Positions 24,965 through 34,548 of a stretch of DNA of 64,000 bases are shown here, piece by piece. The stretch covers positions 100,317 through 164,316 of the forward strand of contig NZ_BCMF01000007.1 in assembly GCF_002217925.1 (NCBI RefSeq), given 5' to 3'. The DNA is from Secundilactobacillus mixtipabuli (lineage in GTDB: Bacteria; Bacillota; Bacilli; Lactobacillales; Lactobacillaceae). A model generated the notes under the pieces. It ran no database searches and was not told where the DNA came from. It saw nothing but the letters and a program-made list of their open reading frames with translations. The translations under genes and the position numbers were made by a program. Numbering within the stretch: position 1 is the first letter of the stretch; each line of letters begins with the position of its first letter.

Positions 24965-26671
24965 TCATTCGACGCTAATTACAAATGGATATACCGGTTG
25001 GTCACCTTCATGAACTTCAACTTCTAGTTCATCGTCCATTTCTTCAACGGCTTTTTGAACGTGTTCAGCGGTTTCCTGGTTCGTGTCGGCACCATAAATA
25101 ATCGTCACGATCTCACTGTCATCATCGATCATCTTGTTGACCATCTGAATAGCAGCTTCCTCGGTGTCATTTGTCACAACGGCAATCTTACCGTCAATGA
25201 TTCCCATGTAGTTGCCCTTTTTGATATCAAAACCATCAATTTGGGTATCACGTACAGCATGGGTCACCTCACCACTTTTAACGGTGGAAAGGTTATCTTC
25301 CATGGCTGACTGGTTTTCTTCAAGGGTATGATCTGGTTCAAAGCCAAGCATAGCTGTCATCCCTTGCGAAATCGTCTTACTGTGGACGATCACGGCTGGA
25401 ATATCAACGACCTTAACTGCTTGTTCGGCGGCTAAGAAGATATTCCCGTTGTTCGGCACAATAATGGCCTGTTTTGCATGGCTATCCTTAATAGCATCAG
25501 CAATGTCTTGCGTGCTTGGATTCATTGTCTGACCACCAGAAATAACGGTAGTTGCGCCCAAACTCTTGAACAGCGTCTGCATCCCATCACCAGCGGCAAT
25601 GGTAATGATTGCTGTTTCAGGTGCTTCGGCTGGTGCTTCAGCAGTGGCAACGGGAGCTTGCGTGTCTGCGGTCTCCTCATCTTTTTCGATGATGGTTTCC
25701 TGTTGCAGGCGCATGTTGTCAACTTTCACTTTAGCGAGATCACCAAATTCCTGACCCCAAGCAATAACCTTGCCTGGATGTTCAGTGTGGACATGGACCT
25801 TCACAATTTCATCATCGTTGACCACTAATAGTGAGTCACCGAGTTTGGCCAGATAGTTATAGAAAGTATCGTAATCAAACTTTTTATCGACTTGCTTGCC
25901 ACGACCGATTCTAACCATGATTTCTGTGCAGTAACCATAGACAATGTCGTCAGGGTTCAATTTACCCTGCACACTGCGATGGTGTTCTGCATCGACCATT
26001 TCATCCATCTCGGTTGGGTTTGGCTGATGAGCGCCTTTTTTGGCCACTTCACGGCCATTGAGGACGTCATCAAAGGCTTGGAAGACAAAGGTTAAACCTT
26101 GACCACCAGAATCAACCACACCGACTTGCTTCAAGACAGGTAATAAATCCGGTGTGGTCTGTAAAGCGGCATCAGCGGCTTTATAAGTGGCATCCATCAC
26201 CGCAACGATATCGTCTTCGCGGGCTGCCGTCTTACGGGCGGCTTTAGCGGCTTCACGAACGACCGTCAAAACAGTTCCTTCAGTTGGTTTCATAACGGCC
26301 TTATATGCCGTTTGAGCGCCTGCAGCAAACGCATCGGCTAAATCGGCAGCCGTCAAAACATCCTTTTGCGCAACGTCCTTTGAGAAACCTCTAAAAATCT
26401 GCGATAAAATCACACCAGAGTTTCCCCGGGCACCCATGAGTAACCCCTTTGCTAGGGCTTGGGCTAATTCGCCAACTTTTGTGCTGTCTGAATCATTAAC
26501 GTACTTTAAGCCGCTATCCAACGACAAACTCATGTTAGTCCCAGTATCACCATCGGGCACCGGAAACACATTTAATGAATTAATGAATTCAGCGTTTTGA
26601 TCAAGAAATGCGGATGCAGCCTCGATCATCTTGATGAACTCATGATTCGTTATTTCTTTCGTTTGCAACAA
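24965..26671 (-). CDS. fakA: Fatty acid kinase subunit FakA (DAK2/YloV family)
   Basis: ATP-binding subunit that phosphorylates exogenous fatty acids bound to FakB, feeding acyl-phosphate to PlsY. The N-terminal DhaL/DAK2 domain shows PDGDTGTNM and GARGNSGVILSQ. The central and C-terminal EDD-type regions follow (NGNIFLAAEQA). The start is put at TTG 26671, 6 nt after GGAGG; earlier in-frame codons overlap the yloU stop. In related genomes recG follows directly, but here the integrated element separates them. Confidence 0.93.
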   Translation of the reverse strand: MLQTKEITNHEFIKMIEAASAFLDQNAEFINSLNVFPVPDGDTGTNMSLSLDSGLKYVNDSDSTKVGELAQALAKGLLMGARGNSGVILSQIFRGFSKDVAQKDVLTAADLADAFAAGAQTAYKAVMKPTEGTVLTVVREAAKAARKTAAREDDIVAVMDATYKAADAALQTTPDLLPVLKQVGVVDSGGQGLTFVFQAFDDVLNGREVAKKGAHQPNPTEMDEMVDAEHHRSVQGKLNPDDIVYGYCTEIMVRIGRGKQVDKKFDYDTFYNYLAKLGDSLLVVNDDEIVKVHVHTEHPGKVIAWGQEFGDLAKVKVDNMRLQQETIIEKDEETADTQAPVATAEAPAEAPETAIITIAAGDGMQTLFKSLGATTVISGGQTMNPSTQDIADAIKDSHAKQAIIVPNNGNIFLAAEQAVKVVDIPAVIVHSKTISQGMTAMLGFEPDHTLEENQSAMEDNLSTVKSGEVTHAVRDTQIDGFDIKKGNYMGIIDGKIAVVTNDTEEAAIQMVNKMIDDDSEIVTIIYGADTNQETAEHVQKAVEEMDDELEVEVHEGDQPVYPFVISVE

Positions 26672-26687
26672 CTTTATCCTCCGCTTC

Positions 26688-27050
26688 TTACTCACTTAAT
26701 ACTTGAACGCCTTGAACTGTGATGTTAACAGCATTAGCGGTAATTCCAAGCATTGTTTCCAAATTATATTTAACTTTAGACTGAACGGTTCGGGACACTT
26801 CAGAAATTTTCGTCCCGTAGCTGACAATAATATTCACATCAACAGCAACACCGTTATCTTCTTGACGAACAACGACACCTTTGGCATAATTGTTCCGATT
26901 CAAAATAACATTTACGTTATCACGAATTTGATTCTTGCTGGCCATTCCCACTACGCCATATGAATCAGTGGCAGCACCACCAACGACTGTAGCAATCACA
27001 TCATTATCTATATCGATTAAGCCATGTTTTGTTTTAATTTTAACGGCCAT
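26688..27050 (-). CDS. yloU: Asp23/Gls24 family envelope-stress protein (YloU)
   Basis: A 120-aa Asp23-domain protein with VDVNIIVSYGTKISEVSRTV in the C-terminal half. YloU homologues precede fakA in nearly all Firmicutes. AAGGAGG precedes the ATG. A second family member (YqhY) is at 47.9 kb next to nusB. Confidence 0.93.
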   Translation of the reverse strand: MAVKIKTKHGLIDIDNDVIATVVGGAATDSYGVVGMASKNQIRDNVNVILNRNNYAKGVVVRQEDNGVAVDVNIIVSYGTKISEVSRTVQSKVKYNLETMLGITANAVNITVQGVQVLSE

Positions 27051-27088
27051 CTAGAGCAGCCTCCTTGCATACTAGTCTTCACGATAAT

Positions 27089-27099
27089 TTATCTTACCA
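27089..27099 (-). promoter_or_regulatory. Extended -10 promoter for yloU-fakA
   Basis: TGTGGTAAGAT on the minus strand, about 40 bp upstream of yloU. No convincing -35. The rest of the 200-bp divergent region carries the rpmB promoter. Confidence 0.4.
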
Positions 27100-27172
27100 C
27101 AAATCGAGCAATACCGTTATCATAATTAATCACCTTTAGTGCTGTCAAGTAAAATTACTTGAAAGAAAACTA

Positions 27173-27201
27173 TTGCATTCCCTGTGGGGTTATGATAAAT
27201 T
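27173..27201 (+). promoter_or_regulatory. rpmB promoter
   Basis: TTGCAT (27173-27178), 17-bp spacer, TAAATT (27196-27201), about 50 bp before the rpmB ribosome binding site. Confidence 0.6.
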
Positions 27202-27258
27202 ATTTTAGTGAGCTAAAAAGCAACGATTTTTAGATAAGTCTAAAAGGAGGTAGTGACC

Positions 27259-27444
27259 ATGGCAAAGGATTTCATTAACGGCAAGCGCACCCGTTTCGGT
27301 AACAAGCGCTCCCACGCCTTGAACTCATCAAAGCGTTCATGGAAGCCAAACTTGCAAAAAGTTCGGATTTTAGTAGATGGCAAGCCTAAGAAGGTTTGGA
27401 TCTCTGCACGGACTTTGAAGTCAGGTAAAGTGACTCGAGTTTAG
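27259..27444 (+). CDS. rpmB: 50S ribosomal protein L28
   Basis: A 61-aa L28 beginning [20 protein letters not shown], with the basic [13 protein letters not shown] core. It is a Cys-free (zinc-independent) form, since no CxxC pairs are present. The start at 27259 has AAAGGAGG upstream. Divergent from yloU-fakA, as is usual in Firmicutes, and followed by a terminator. Confidence 0.97.
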   Translation: MAKDFINGKRTRFGNKRSHALNSSKRSWKPNLQKVRILVDGKPKKVWISARTLKSGKVTRV

Positions 27445-27452
27445 TTAAGAAA

Positions 27453-27479
27453 GTTTGGCGCGGTAGCCAAGCTTTTTTT
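27453..27479 (+). terminator. rpmB terminator
   Basis: GTTTGGC/GCCAAGC stem with 6-nt loop and seven T (27473-27479), 8 bp past the rpmB stop. Confidence 0.85.
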
Positions 27480-27514
27480 GTGAATTTTTTAAAAATTTTT
27501 CTTTCAACCAAAAG

Positions 27515-27555
27515 AACCACTGTTAACGATTAAATTCGCTGACAGTGGTTTTTTT
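27515..27555 (+). terminator. Second terminator downstream of rpmB
   Basis: AACCACTGT/ACAGTGGTT stem (27515-27523 and 27542-27550) with a T-run. It could act on both strands because A residues flank the other side. It also bounds the 131-aa minus-strand gene. Confidence 0.65.
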
Positions 27556-27619
27556 GTGTCTTTTAAATTCGGTAATAACTTTATTTAGCCCTTTAGACCC
27601 GGGTTACAACACCCGTCAA

Positions 27620-28015
27620 TCATCCCTTGGTAATGATCGTTTCATAGTGACGAATAAGTTGATTGACCTGGTGTTCATACTGAATCATAAATGTTTGGCG
27701 ATCGCCTGTTAACACCGTATCTTCATCAGCCGTTTGCAGTTGATCCAAATAGGCGCAGCAATCATTAACGTACTGGGTTAGTTCTGCCCCATAAGTACCA
27801 CCAGATACCCAATAGCTATTAACCATGCGGGTGCCATAGGCCAACAGATTATGCTGCATTTCTTTAACTTGGCTCATCATAACAGGGTCACTTAACTGTG
27901 CGCCCTGACCTTGAATATACTGCCAATATTGTTTGAGAACCTTTTTAGCAGCCGATTTACTGCCGCCGTTGTGGGTTTTAGCACCACCAAAATTATAGTG
28001 TGTTTGAAATGCCAC
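27620..28015 (-). CDS. Hypothetical 131-aa protein
   Basis: Starts at GTG 28015. Soluble, Gln/Tyr-rich and apparently helical (KKVLKQYWQYIQGQG, YEHQVNQLIRHYETI). No domain recognised. It lies alone between the terminator of the rsgA-rpe-thiN operon and the rpmB terminators. Its ribosome binding site is poor and no clear promoter was found. Confidence 0.6.
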   Translation of the reverse strand: MAFQTHYNFGGAKTHNGGSKSAAKKVLKQYWQYIQGQGAQLSDPVMMSQVKEMQHNLLAYGTRMVNSYWVSGGTYGAELTQYVNDCCAYLDQLQTADEDTVLTGDRQTFMIQYEHQVNQLIRHYETIITKG

Positions 28016-28042
28016 GTTAATCGCTCGCTTTCGTTTTTTTCT

Positions 28043-28078
28043 AAAAAGTCCCCGTCATCCTTTACGATGGCGGGAACT
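28043..28078 (-). terminator. Terminator of the rsgA-rpe-thiN transcript
   Basis: Thirteen-bp stem (28047-28059 and 28066-28078) with one mismatch and one G-U pair; UUUUU on the minus strand. About 100 bp past the thiN stop; the sequence between shows no gene. Confidence 0.85.
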
Positions 28079-28180
28079 GAAATGAATCGTGCAAACATCA
28101 GCTTTCATTTTAAAGCTTGAAGCGCTCAGCTGATTAAAAACGCTCTTTATTGGCAAGCAGTTTCTGCCCCTAAAGACAGA

Positions 28181-28828
28181 TTAATCCTTGCTCTGGATAA
28201 CGGCAACCATCCCGCTATCAAAGGAAAAATGCCCAGTATCACCGACAAATTCATTACTTGCATATGAAATCGGCCGCGTGATGTTAGCGTTCTTCAAATG
28301 ATACTTTTCATCAGGTAACGTCAGATTATCGACTTTCTCAAGTGTGACGAAAGCCAGATACTTTTTATCTGATTCTTTCTTGATCTCGTACGAACCTGGT
28401 GCAAAAAAGGTAATGGTGTTTTGTTTATCGATAAAACGAATGCGTGGTGCATACTGCCGGTATCTGGGTTCCAAAACGATCCAGAAATTGGCGAGAAAAT
28501 GATCTAACCGACCACCGGTAGCACCATAGATATCGAGTCGATCATAATGGAATTCATGAAGCGCAACGGTAACGGCCAGCTGTGTGTCAGTTTCGTCCTT
28601 TTCCGGAACCGCCTGACGAATATCGGCAACAGCTCCCTTAACCCGCTTTAATTCATCAGCTGATAAAGAGTCAAAATCGCCAATGGCAACTAACGGCGTG
28701 ATTCCCATTTTCAATAATCGTAACGTACCGCGATCGACACCAATCCAATCTCCGGATACCTTACCGGCAGTTAACTGGTCAGGCCATTCGCTGGTAGGAC
28801 CTCCCACCAGTAAGTTCAAATGTGTCAT
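28181..28828 (-). CDS. thiN: Thiamine pyrophosphokinase ThiN
   Basis: Transfers pyrophosphate from ATP to thiamine, making thiamine diphosphate. 215 aa from ATG 28828, directly after the rpe stop. Motifs: GVDRGTLRLLKMGI, AIGDFDSLS, EKDETDTQLA and GATGGRLDHFLAN, all characteristic. In Firmicutes the gene follows rpe and rsgA, as here. Confidence 0.95.
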   Translation of the reverse strand: MTHLNLLVGGPTSEWPDQLTAGKVSGDWIGVDRGTLRLLKMGITPLVAIGDFDSLSADELKRVKGAVADIRQAVPEKDETDTQLAVTVALHEFHYDRLDIYGATGGRLDHFLANFWIVLEPRYRQYAPRIRFIDKQNTITFFAPGSYEIKKESDKKYLAFVTLEKVDNLTLPDEKYHLKNANITRPISYASNEFVGDTGHFSFDSGMVAVIQSKD

Positions 28829-28829
28829 T

Positions 28830-29480
28830 TTACTTCGTCGCATCCTTTAAGATTTTAACTTTAGCTGCAGGGTCCACACCGTCAAAGACGTATGAGCCAG
28901 CAACGGCAACCGTAGCACCAGCTTTTTGGCAATCAACGATGGTATTATTCTTAACGCCACCATCGACTTCGATATCAAAGTCATAACCTTCAGTTTGTTT
29001 TAATTGATCTAACTGTTTGATCTTCTTTAAAGTTTCAGGCAGGAACTTCTGACCACCAAAACCGGGGTTAACCGTCATGACAAGTACTTGATCGACCATG
29101 TCCAGTAATGGCTTAATCGCTTCAACTGAGGTACCGGGGTTGATAACAACTTCGGCCTTTGCACCAGCATTTTTGATTAATTGAAGTGCGCGGTGAATAT
29201 GCGGAGTTGCCTCAACGTGAACACCAATAATGTCGGCACCGTTTTCAGCAAACTGCTCAACGAAACGTTCAGGGTTTTGCACCATAAGGTGAACATCGAG
29301 CGTCATGTTGGTGATTGGGCGAATAGCTTTCAACCAGCCCGGACCGTAGGAAATAGCGGGTACGAATTGACCATCCATAACATCAATATGGAGGTATTCA
29401 GCACCAGCCTTGTCTACGATTTCAATATCCTTTTGAAGATTAACATAATCAGCACTTAAAATTGATGGTGCGATTTTCAT
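28830..29480 (-). CDS. rpe: Ribulose-phosphate 3-epimerase
   Basis: TIM-barrel enzyme that interconverts ribulose-5-P and xylulose-5-P, feeding the pentose phosphate or phosphoketolase route. The 216-aa protein starts MKIAPSILSADYVNLQKDI and has the metal-site motifs HIDVMDGQFVP, DVHLMV and VDGGV, plus MTVNPGFGGQ. It is 10 bp after rsgA. Confidence 0.97.
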   Translation of the reverse strand: MKIAPSILSADYVNLQKDIEIVDKAGAEYLHIDVMDGQFVPAISYGPGWLKAIRPITNMTLDVHLMVQNPERFVEQFAENGADIIGVHVEATPHIHRALQLIKNAGAKAEVVINPGTSVEAIKPLLDMVDQVLVMTVNPGFGGQKFLPETLKKIKQLDQLKQTEGYDFDIEVDGGVKNNTIVDCQKAGATVAVAGSYVFDGVDPAAKVKILKDATK

Positions 29481-29490
29481 AAATAGTCCC

Positions 29491-30393
29491 TCATTTCTCA
29501 GATTTGCGATAGTTTGGTTTTTGATTTTTCAGAGCTTGATACAGCAGCAGGTAATTATCATAACGGCTTTGTAAAATCTCGCCTGACTCGACTAATGCTT
29601 TAACGGCACAGCCAGGTTCATTGACGTGGACGCAGCCACGAAAACGACAATTAACAGCTGCCCGCCGAAATTCACGGAAATACTTACCCAGGTCACGAGC
29701 ATCCAGAGAAAAGGTATCATACGAGGAAAAGCCCGGTGTATCAGCAATTAAACCGCCAGCGACTTCAAGTAATTGCACGCGACGAGTGGTATGTTTCCCA
29801 CGGTGTAAGCTAGCTGAAATTTCGCCAGTTTCAAGCTCTAAGTCTGGTGCAACATGGTTCAGCAGAGTTGATTTACCAGCTCCCGTTTGTCCCATGATCA
29901 CACTGACTTTATCAGTCAGTAAATCGTCAACTTCCTGAATGGCTTCTGCCGAAAATGGTTCAGCGGTATAAACAACGTGGTACCCAATCTTCCGGTAATC
30001 CGCTGCAATTTGAGCAAACTCAGCCTGTTCCGCCTGGTTCAGCAGATCAGTCTTTGTCAGGTAGATTACCGGTTCAATATCCGCGATTTCCAATGCTAGT
30101 AGCTGTCGATCCAGCAAATTTGTCGAAAAAACGGGTTCTCGTACTGCTGTAGCAACAATCGCCTGATCAACGTTAGCAACTGGCGGCCTAATCAAAGAAT
30201 TGTGTCTTGGTTTGACTTCCAAAATATAGCCTTCGTGGTCATTTGGAGCATCAATAACAACCCGGTCCCCGACTAATGGTGTAATCTTCCGGTTACGAAA
30301 ATTACCCCGCGCTCGCGTTCTTACCAGGGTTCCTGAATCCGTCATAACATCGTAAAAACCGCTTAATGATTGTCGAATTTGGCCTTCCGCCAC
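29491..30393 (-). CDS. rsgA: Small-subunit biogenesis GTPase RsgA
   Basis: Circularly permuted GTPase acting late in 30S maturation. It has an OB-fold N-domain, then TKTD, P-loop GQTGAGKSTLLN and DTPGFSS in the permuted order, and a C-terminal zinc site (CRFRGCVHVNEPGC). The start is placed at GTG 30393 (product begins MAEGQIRQSLSG), 7 nt after GAGAGGTGG; an ATG at 30411 overlaps that site. Confidence 0.95.
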   Translation of the reverse strand: MAEGQIRQSLSGFYDVMTDSGTLVRTRARGNFRNRKITPLVGDRVVIDAPNDHEGYILEVKPRHNSLIRPPVANVDQAIVATAVREPVFSTNLLDRQLLALEIADIEPVIYLTKTDLLNQAEQAEFAQIAADYRKIGYHVVYTAEPFSAEAIQEVDDLLTDKVSVIMGQTGAGKSTLLNHVAPDLELETGEISASLHRGKHTTRRVQLLEVAGGLIADTPGFSSYDTFSLDARDLGKYFREFRRAAVNCRFRGCVHVNEPGCAVKALVESGEILQSRYDNYLLLYQALKNQKPNYRKSEK

Positions 30394-30425
30394 ATCAACG
30401 CCACCTCTCATAGTTCTGAATAAAT

Positions 30426-30463
30426 AAAAACCAGTCCTTTTTCATTATAAAAGAACTGGTTTT
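30426..30463 (-). terminator. Terminator after pknB
   Basis: AAACCAGT...ACTGGTTT stem with A/T-rich inner pairs (30428-30463) followed by U-rich sequence on the minus strand. It separates the kinase operon from rsgA. Confidence 0.75.
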
Positions 30464-30478
30464 AAAATGCAGTAATTA

Positions 30479-32446
30479 TTAATGAGAATTTTTGGTTACA
30501 TTATTATCGGACAAAATTACTTTACCGTCACGAAGAATCTTATAACCACCATTTTTACCTGAAGCCACTGCAAACGGGATCGTTACTTGCGTATCCTGAG
30601 CAATCGTTAACTGCTTATAAACGGTGCCATAATCATGATCATGATCACGAATATAAATCTGAACGATATTCACACCCGAGTTTGAAGATTGCTTATTTGA
30701 ACCGCTAGAATCATTAGCTTGGAACGGAATATTAACCTCAACATTGAAATCTTCAACTTTAGGTGCTGAATTAGAATCAGGCTTTTTCCCTCTAGACAGC
30801 GTGACAACCACTGTTGACCCTTCCTTAACCGTACTGCCGGCACCAGGATTTTGATCAATCGCAACATCCTTATTTTCATTATCATATTTATATTTAAAGG
30901 AAATATTTAATGATTCACGGGTTGCATACTGCTGAATTTGAGACTTCTTTTTACCAATTAAATCAGCTAACTGCAATTGACGCTGCCCAGCTGAAACAGT
31001 CAAAGTGACCGTGGTCTTTTTGGGATTGATTCGTTGCCCATTTTCAATACTTTGCTGCATAACGCTGCCCACTGAGACCTCATTAGAAGATTCATTTTGC
31101 CTTCTAACGGTAACTCCCTTGGCTCTCAGCAACGCTGCCGCGCGCGTATATGATTGACCAACATAGTTGCCGATTTTGACCATGCGAGGCCCGGTACTGA
31201 CATAAAGTTTGATCTTAGCATTTTTTCGAGCCGTTTCTTGCGCTTCGGGAGAAGTTTTAATCACCAAGTTTTTCTCAATATCTGGACTAGATTGTTTTTT
31301 GACGGTTCCCATATCTAAATGGCTATTCGACAATTTCCGCTGTGCTTCAGTAACGGTTAGTCCGCTAACATCGGGTACCGTAACCATTTGTGGCCGGCCA
31401 AGCCAAAAGGCTAAACCGATCATTGCCAATAGGAGCGCCGCTAACCCCAGTAAAACGTACAGCCGACGATGGCGCCGGCGCCGTTTTTTAGGTTTCGGTG
31501 TCGACTTTTCGTCCGGTTGAGGCTTCTTTAGACTCGCCTCAGAATTTAACGCCGATTTATCCAGAACTTTGGTTTCACCATCATCGACGTCTGGTGCGGG
31601 TACAAACTTGGGTTCTGATGCCCGTCTTGGTGATAATGACGTTTCCAAATCACTTGCCATATCAGATACGGTCTCATATCGATCGGCAGGCTTCTTTGCC
31701 GTAGCCTTTAACACAACGTTTTCTAAAGCTTGTGGAATTCGCGGATCAAACTCGCGAACTGATGGAATCTCTGATTGAAAATGCTTAATGGCAATCGAAA
31801 TGGCGGTTTCACCTTTAAATGGCACCGTCCCAGTCAACAGTTCGTAGAGAATGATTCCCAGTGAATAGATATCAGATTTCTTGGTTGCCATGCCGCCACG
31901 GGCCTGTTCAGGTGACAGATAATGCACCGAACCCAAAACGGTATTCGTTTGCGTCAACGCATTTTCTGACATTGCCACAGCAATGCCGAAGTCAGTGATT
32001 TTGGCGACACCCTTGTCATCGATCAAGATATTTTGAGGCTTTAAATCACGGTGAATAATATTATGCGCATGCGCCACTGCCACTGCTGACAAGACCTGTT
32101 CCATAATGTTAATCACTTCTTGATAGGGAATCGGAAAGTGCTGTTTGATGTAAGCCTTTAAGTCCATCCCTTTGACGTATTCCATGACCATGTACTGCAT
32201 GCCATTTTCTTCACCAACGTCATACACACTAACAATGTTGGGGTGAACCAACTCGGTTGCCGCCAACCCTTCACGCTGGAAACGTTTAATCGTGTGCGGA
32301 TCGTCGCGTAAATCAAGTCGCAAAAGCTTTACGGAAACATCACGGTCCAAAATAAGATCATGGGCCAAGTAAACGTTAGCCATGCCACCTTCACCTAAGG
32401 ATTTGGTGATTCGGTAGCGGCCACCTAAAACGTAATTGGGTCGCAT
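30479..32446 (-). CDS. pknB: PASTA-domain Ser/Thr protein kinase PknB/PrkC
   Basis: Membrane kinase that senses muropeptides or lipid II and controls cell-wall synthesis and division. The 655-aa protein has a kinase domain at 10-275 (GEGGMANVYLA, HRDLKPQNILI, TDFGIA, LSPEQARGG), a basic juxtamembrane region, one membrane helix near 330-350 (LLGLAALLLAMIGLAFWLG), three PASTA repeats and a Ser/Asn-rich linker ending in a small beta-domain. Its ATG overlaps the phosphatase stop by one base. Confidence 0.97.
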   Translation of the reverse strand: MRPNYVLGGRYRITKSLGEGGMANVYLAHDLILDRDVSVKLLRLDLRDDPHTIKRFQREGLAATELVHPNIVSVYDVGEENGMQYMVMEYVKGMDLKAYIKQHFPIPYQEVINIMEQVLSAVAVAHAHNIIHRDLKPQNILIDDKGVAKITDFGIAVAMSENALTQTNTVLGSVHYLSPEQARGGMATKKSDIYSLGIILYELLTGTVPFKGETAISIAIKHFQSEIPSVREFDPRIPQALENVVLKATAKKPADRYETVSDMASDLETSLSPRRASEPKFVPAPDVDDGETKVLDKSALNSEASLKKPQPDEKSTPKPKKRRRRHRRLYVLLGLAALLLAMIGLAFWLGRPQMVTVPDVSGLTVTEAQRKLSNSHLDMGTVKKQSSPDIEKNLVIKTSPEAQETARKNAKIKLYVSTGPRMVKIGNYVGQSYTRAAALLRAKGVTVRRQNESSNEVSVGSVMQQSIENGQRINPKKTTVTLTVSAGQRQLQLADLIGKKKSQIQQYATRESLNISFKYKYDNENKDVAIDQNPGAGSTVKEGSTVVVTLSRGKKPDSNSAPKVEDFNVEVNIPFQANDSSGSNKQSSNSGVNIVQIYIRDHDHDYGTVYKQLTIAQDTQVTIPFAVASGKNGGYKILRDGKVILSDNNVTKNSH

Positions 32447-33189
32447 TAGTCAGCCACCTCCGATCGGTCGTCGATCAAGACCACGCTGATGTTGTCTAAA
32501 CCACCGGCATCATTGGCCAACTTGACTAATTGATCACATTTATCTTGGAGTGCCGCTTCGTTTTCAAGTACGGCTTGGATTTTGTCATCATTAACCATAT
32601 CAGTTAACCCATCTGAACACAGCAATAACATATCGTTATCAGTCAGTTCGAGATAATGGGTGTCGATCTGGACCGCTTTTTCAATGCCGAGGGAGCGGGT
32701 AATGACGTTCTTTTTGGGGTGAACCCGGGCAGCCTGTCTGGATAATTCGCCACGCTTAATCAGTTCGTTCACCAAAGAATGGTCTTCAGTGACTTGGGAA
32801 AAGACGTGATCACGTAATAAATAACCACGGCTGTCACCAATGTTACCAATTAAAACGGTCTGATTGAATATCACAGCTAAGACAACTGTGGTTCCCATCC
32901 CCTTCAGATCAATAAATTGTTCCGAACGGTTTCTAATGTCCTGATTTTCAGAAGAGATCTGCTTTTGTAACCAGTCTTTAGTTTCATCGATTGTTTTCAC
33001 GTTAGATAATTTGAACGAATGGCCAATATGGGTGACCGCCATTTCAGAGGCAACGTCACCACCTTGATTACCACCAATGCCATCGGCAATAATGGCAAGT
33101 TTAACCCCCTGCTGGTTCGTAAAAATGCCGACACTGTCCTCGTTATCTTTCCGGCGTTTTCCTATCGCTGTTCGATAAGCAATCTGCAT
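32446..33189 (-). CDS. prpC: PP2C-type Ser/Thr phosphatase
   Basis: Cognate phosphatase of the PASTA kinase, removing phosphate from its targets with two Mn/Mg ions. The 247-aa protein has metal-binding motifs NEDSVG near the start, ADGIGGNQGGDVAS, CSDGLTD and GGLDNISVVLI. Overlap of one base with pknB and close spacing to rsmB give the standard fmt-rsmB-prpC-pknB operon. Confidence 0.96.
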   Translation of the reverse strand: MQIAYRTAIGKRRKDNEDSVGIFTNQQGVKLAIIADGIGGNQGGDVASEMAVTHIGHSFKLSNVKTIDETKDWLQKQISSENQDIRNRSEQFIDLKGMGTTVVLAVIFNQTVLIGNIGDSRGYLLRDHVFSQVTEDHSLVNELIKRGELSRQAARVHPKKNVITRSLGIEKAVQIDTHYLELTDNDMLLLCSDGLTDMVNDDKIQAVLENEAALQDKCDQLVKLANDAGGLDNISVVLIDDRSEVAD

Positions 33190-33201
33190 CTGTATCCCTC
33201 A

Positions 33202-34548
33202 CTAACGTACCCGTTTGAACTGACCAATGAAGAAACCATCAGTATCATAATCATCAGGGTAAATTTCAAGATAATCAGTCGTTCGATCAGCCTTCAAATC
33301 ACGGTCAGTTACAACCCGCTGCGATTCAAAGTTAGGATGGTCAGCTAAGAAAGCTGACACAACGTCCCGATTTTCCTGATTAAGTATCGTACAAGTACTG
33401 TAAGTTATTATACCGTTAATTTTTACTTTTTGAGCAACAGCATCTAAAATAGCAAGTTGAATTTTCGACAATGCCTGAACGTCTTTCAGCTGCTTTTCGT
33501 AACGGATCTCTGGCTTTCTACGAACAAGCCCAATTCCAGAACAAGGCGCATCTACCAGGATTTCGTCAAAAGTTTGGTCTTCAAAAACAGTTTGAATCTT
33601 ACGGGCGTCAATTGCCTGAGTAACTACCCGATCGTCAACGTGCATTCGCTTGGCGTTTTGCTGGACAAGTCGAACCTTATGGTCGTGAATATCAAGTGCC
33701 ACTACCTGACCGCGTTCTTCTGCTGATAACTGACCAGCAATCTGAACCGTTTTCCCACCTGGGGCTGAACAGGCATCCAGAATCATCATATCTGGTTTAA
33801 TGTGCATACTCTCGGCAGGCAGCATTGCGCTTTCATCCTGAATCGTTATTTGACCATCATGGAATAGTTTTGCCTGGTTGGCGGGTTTGCCACCGAGGAC
33901 TAACCCTGCTGCAGAAACCTGGCTTGGTGTAACTTTATAACCCTCTTCTTCTAAAGCGGCCGTTGCATCAGCCATTGAAATTTGATCAGTTGCAACGCGA
34001 ACTGACTGGTTGGCAGGGTGATTGATACTTTCAAGCACGCTGTTAGCCTTCTTTTCACCAAGTTGTTCGTTAAAAGCGCTGATCAACCATTCTGGTACGG
34101 AATAAGTTAAGCTTTGACGTTTGATTGGGTCGTCAATATCAGCGGGATCATTGATGCCAACGCGATCCATTTGATGCAACACGCCAGTCACAAATCGGCG
34201 AATCCCTTCATGACCACGGGTTTTAGCAATTTGAATGGATTCATCGAAGATGGCACGTTTAGGTACTCGTTCAAGATACTGCATTTGATAAACAGCTGTC
34301 TCCAATAAAATCATGACCCAATCAGCCACTTTTTTCTGGTTCTTAATGAACGGTTCAAGTTGATAGTCAATGGTCATTCGGTGCTGAATAACACCATAAA
34401 CAATGGTGGTCATCAACCCCGCGTCTCGTTGTGACATGTTGGCTTGGTCGATCATTTGGTTCAGCTGCAAATTAGAATACGCGCCATTTTTGACACGGGT
34501 CAGTGCTGTAACTGCTAATGACCGTGGGTTGTTATCAAGTTTACTCAT
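33202..34548 (-). CDS. rsmB: 16S rRNA (cytosine967-C5)-methyltransferase RsmB
   Basis: 448-aa SAM-dependent rRNA methyltransferase: N-terminal NusB-like RNA-binding domain (about 1-140), then Rossmann domain with LDACSAPGGKT, the Cys in DAPCSGIGLVRRKPEIRY and the catalytic Cys in TYSTCTI. It overlaps fmt by 4 bp (ATGA). Confidence 0.96.
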   Translation of the reverse strand: MSKLDNNPRSLAVTALTRVKNGAYSNLQLNQMIDQANMSQRDAGLMTTIVYGVIQHRMTIDYQLEPFIKNQKKVADWVMILLETAVYQMQYLERVPKRAIFDESIQIAKTRGHEGIRRFVTGVLHQMDRVGINDPADIDDPIKRQSLTYSVPEWLISAFNEQLGEKKANSVLESINHPANQSVRVATDQISMADATAALEEEGYKVTPSQVSAAGLVLGGKPANQAKLFHDGQITIQDESAMLPAESMHIKPDMMILDACSAPGGKTVQIAGQLSAEERGQVVALDIHDHKVRLVQQNAKRMHVDDRVVTQAIDARKIQTVFEDQTFDEILVDAPCSGIGLVRRKPEIRYEKQLKDVQALSKIQLAILDAVAQKVKINGIITYSTCTILNQENRDVVSAFLADHPNFESQRVVTDRDLKADRTTDYLEIYPDDYDTDGFFIGQFKRVR

